Of a stretch of DNA of 13,349 nt, positions 13,296 to 13,349 are shown piece after piece. This stretch comes from an uncultured Ruminococcus sp. Its GTDB lineage: Bacteria > Bacillota > Clostridia > Oscillospirales > Acutalibacteraceae. The stretch covers positions 1 through 13,349 of the forward strand of contig CACXGH010000189.1 in the NCBI GenBank assembly GCA_902767175.1, in the 5' to 3' direction. Under the pieces are notes generated by a model. It was given only the letters and a program-made list of their open reading frames with translations, was not told the DNA's origin and searched no databases. Both the position numbers and the translations under genes were made by a program. Positions within the stretch are counted from its first letter, which is position 1, and the number at the start of each line of letters is the position of its first letter.

Positions 13296-13349
13296 TTGAG
13301 CGGAAAATTTCGCAGAACAAGGCGGCGGAGTGCCTCCGCTGTCGATTTA
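13296..13349 (+). CDS. Possible partial arginine-rich frame running out of the window
   Basis: A TTG codon stands nine bases after AGAAGGGG and opens a frame of 18 codons to the window end (SGKFRRTRRRSASAVDL after the start). No upstream ATG is available; the nearest in-frame stop is at 13257-13259. The arginine and serine bias and the GC-rich hairpin inside it make a translated repeat as likely as a true gene start. No family recognised. Confidence 0.2.
   Translation, partial: MSGKFRRTRRRSASAVDL
13325..13339. repeat. GC-rich hairpin at right edge, possible dispersed repeat
   Basis: GCGGAG and CTCCGC flank a 3-base TGC loop. Together with the GC-rich context just before the window end this looks like the start of a repeated element. 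No second copy is present here. Confidence 0.3.

Larger units (their letters stand above)
13242..13349 (+). other. Right-edge region after nifU
   Basis: The first ~40 bases are AT-rich with only a weak inverted repeat (TCTGA/TCAGA, 13246-13250 with 13272-13276) and no convincing terminator. The rest turns GC-rich toward the window edge and includes a hairpin at 13325-13339. Confidence 0.5.

Noticed and set aside
1..13349. CRISPR array, tRNA or rRNA genes, insertion sequence, phage or toxin-antitoxin genes
   Set aside because: No regularly spaced repeats, cloverleaf-like sequences, transposase motifs or small defence-type gene pairs were visible on either strand by reading. I could not run covariance-model searches.

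Overview
The window reads as chromosomal housekeeping DNA from a Gram-positive anaerobe of the class Clostridia, most likely the Ruminococcaceae/Oscillospiraceae group. The grounds are the gene content (RNase J, GdpP, the tilS-hpt-ftsH order), the sigma-A-like promoters, strong AGGAGG-type ribosome binding sites, TTG and GTG starts, and a NifS/NifU-type iron-sulfur pair. The genus is an inference; there is no rRNA or marker comparison behind it.

Layout. Most of the window (204-10248) is one long minus-strand run of seven closely packed genes, transcribed in the order RNase J, gdpP, rplI, dnaB, tilS, hpt, ftsH. A near-consensus promoter at 10361-10389 drives the run. The largest internal gap is 220 bp, between rplI and dnaB, and it holds a 13-bp stem-loop that may end or attenuate the upstream transcript. 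At the left edge, past ftsH, a short minus-strand reading frame runs off the window through a GC-rich, hairpin-dense stretch that looks like a dispersed repeat. Diverging from RNase J across a 249-bp intergenic region is a plus-strand pair: an FMN-binding split-barrel (pyridoxamine-phosphate-oxidase-like) protein and RNase HI (rnhA), ending in a hairpin. A second plus-strand unit, cysteine desulfurase plus iron-sulfur scaffold protein, has its own promoter. The right edge is again GC-rich and hairpin-forming, with a possible TTG-started reading frame running out of the window.

How the genes fit together. The minus-strand cluster joins RNA decay (RNase J), cyclic-di-AMP breakdown (GdpP), translation (L9), replication (DnaB), tRNA-Ile decoding (TilS), purine salvage (Hpt) and membrane protein quality control (FtsH). 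It combines two well-known Firmicutes neighbourhoods (gdpP-rplI-dnaB and tilS-hpt-ftsH) and places RNase J at their head. The plus-strand genes serve R-loop removal and Fe-S cluster assembly.

Novelty. I see no CRISPR array, phage, toxin-antitoxin or defence system, and no clearly new system. The items most worth a second look are the repeat-like sequence at both ends, fused to reading frames; the roughly 125-residue basic extension on RNase J; an 18-bp perfect palindrome between RNase J and gdpP; the dnaB leader; and an 8-T tract in the spacer of the nifS promoter. All genes recognised have intact catalytic motifs.
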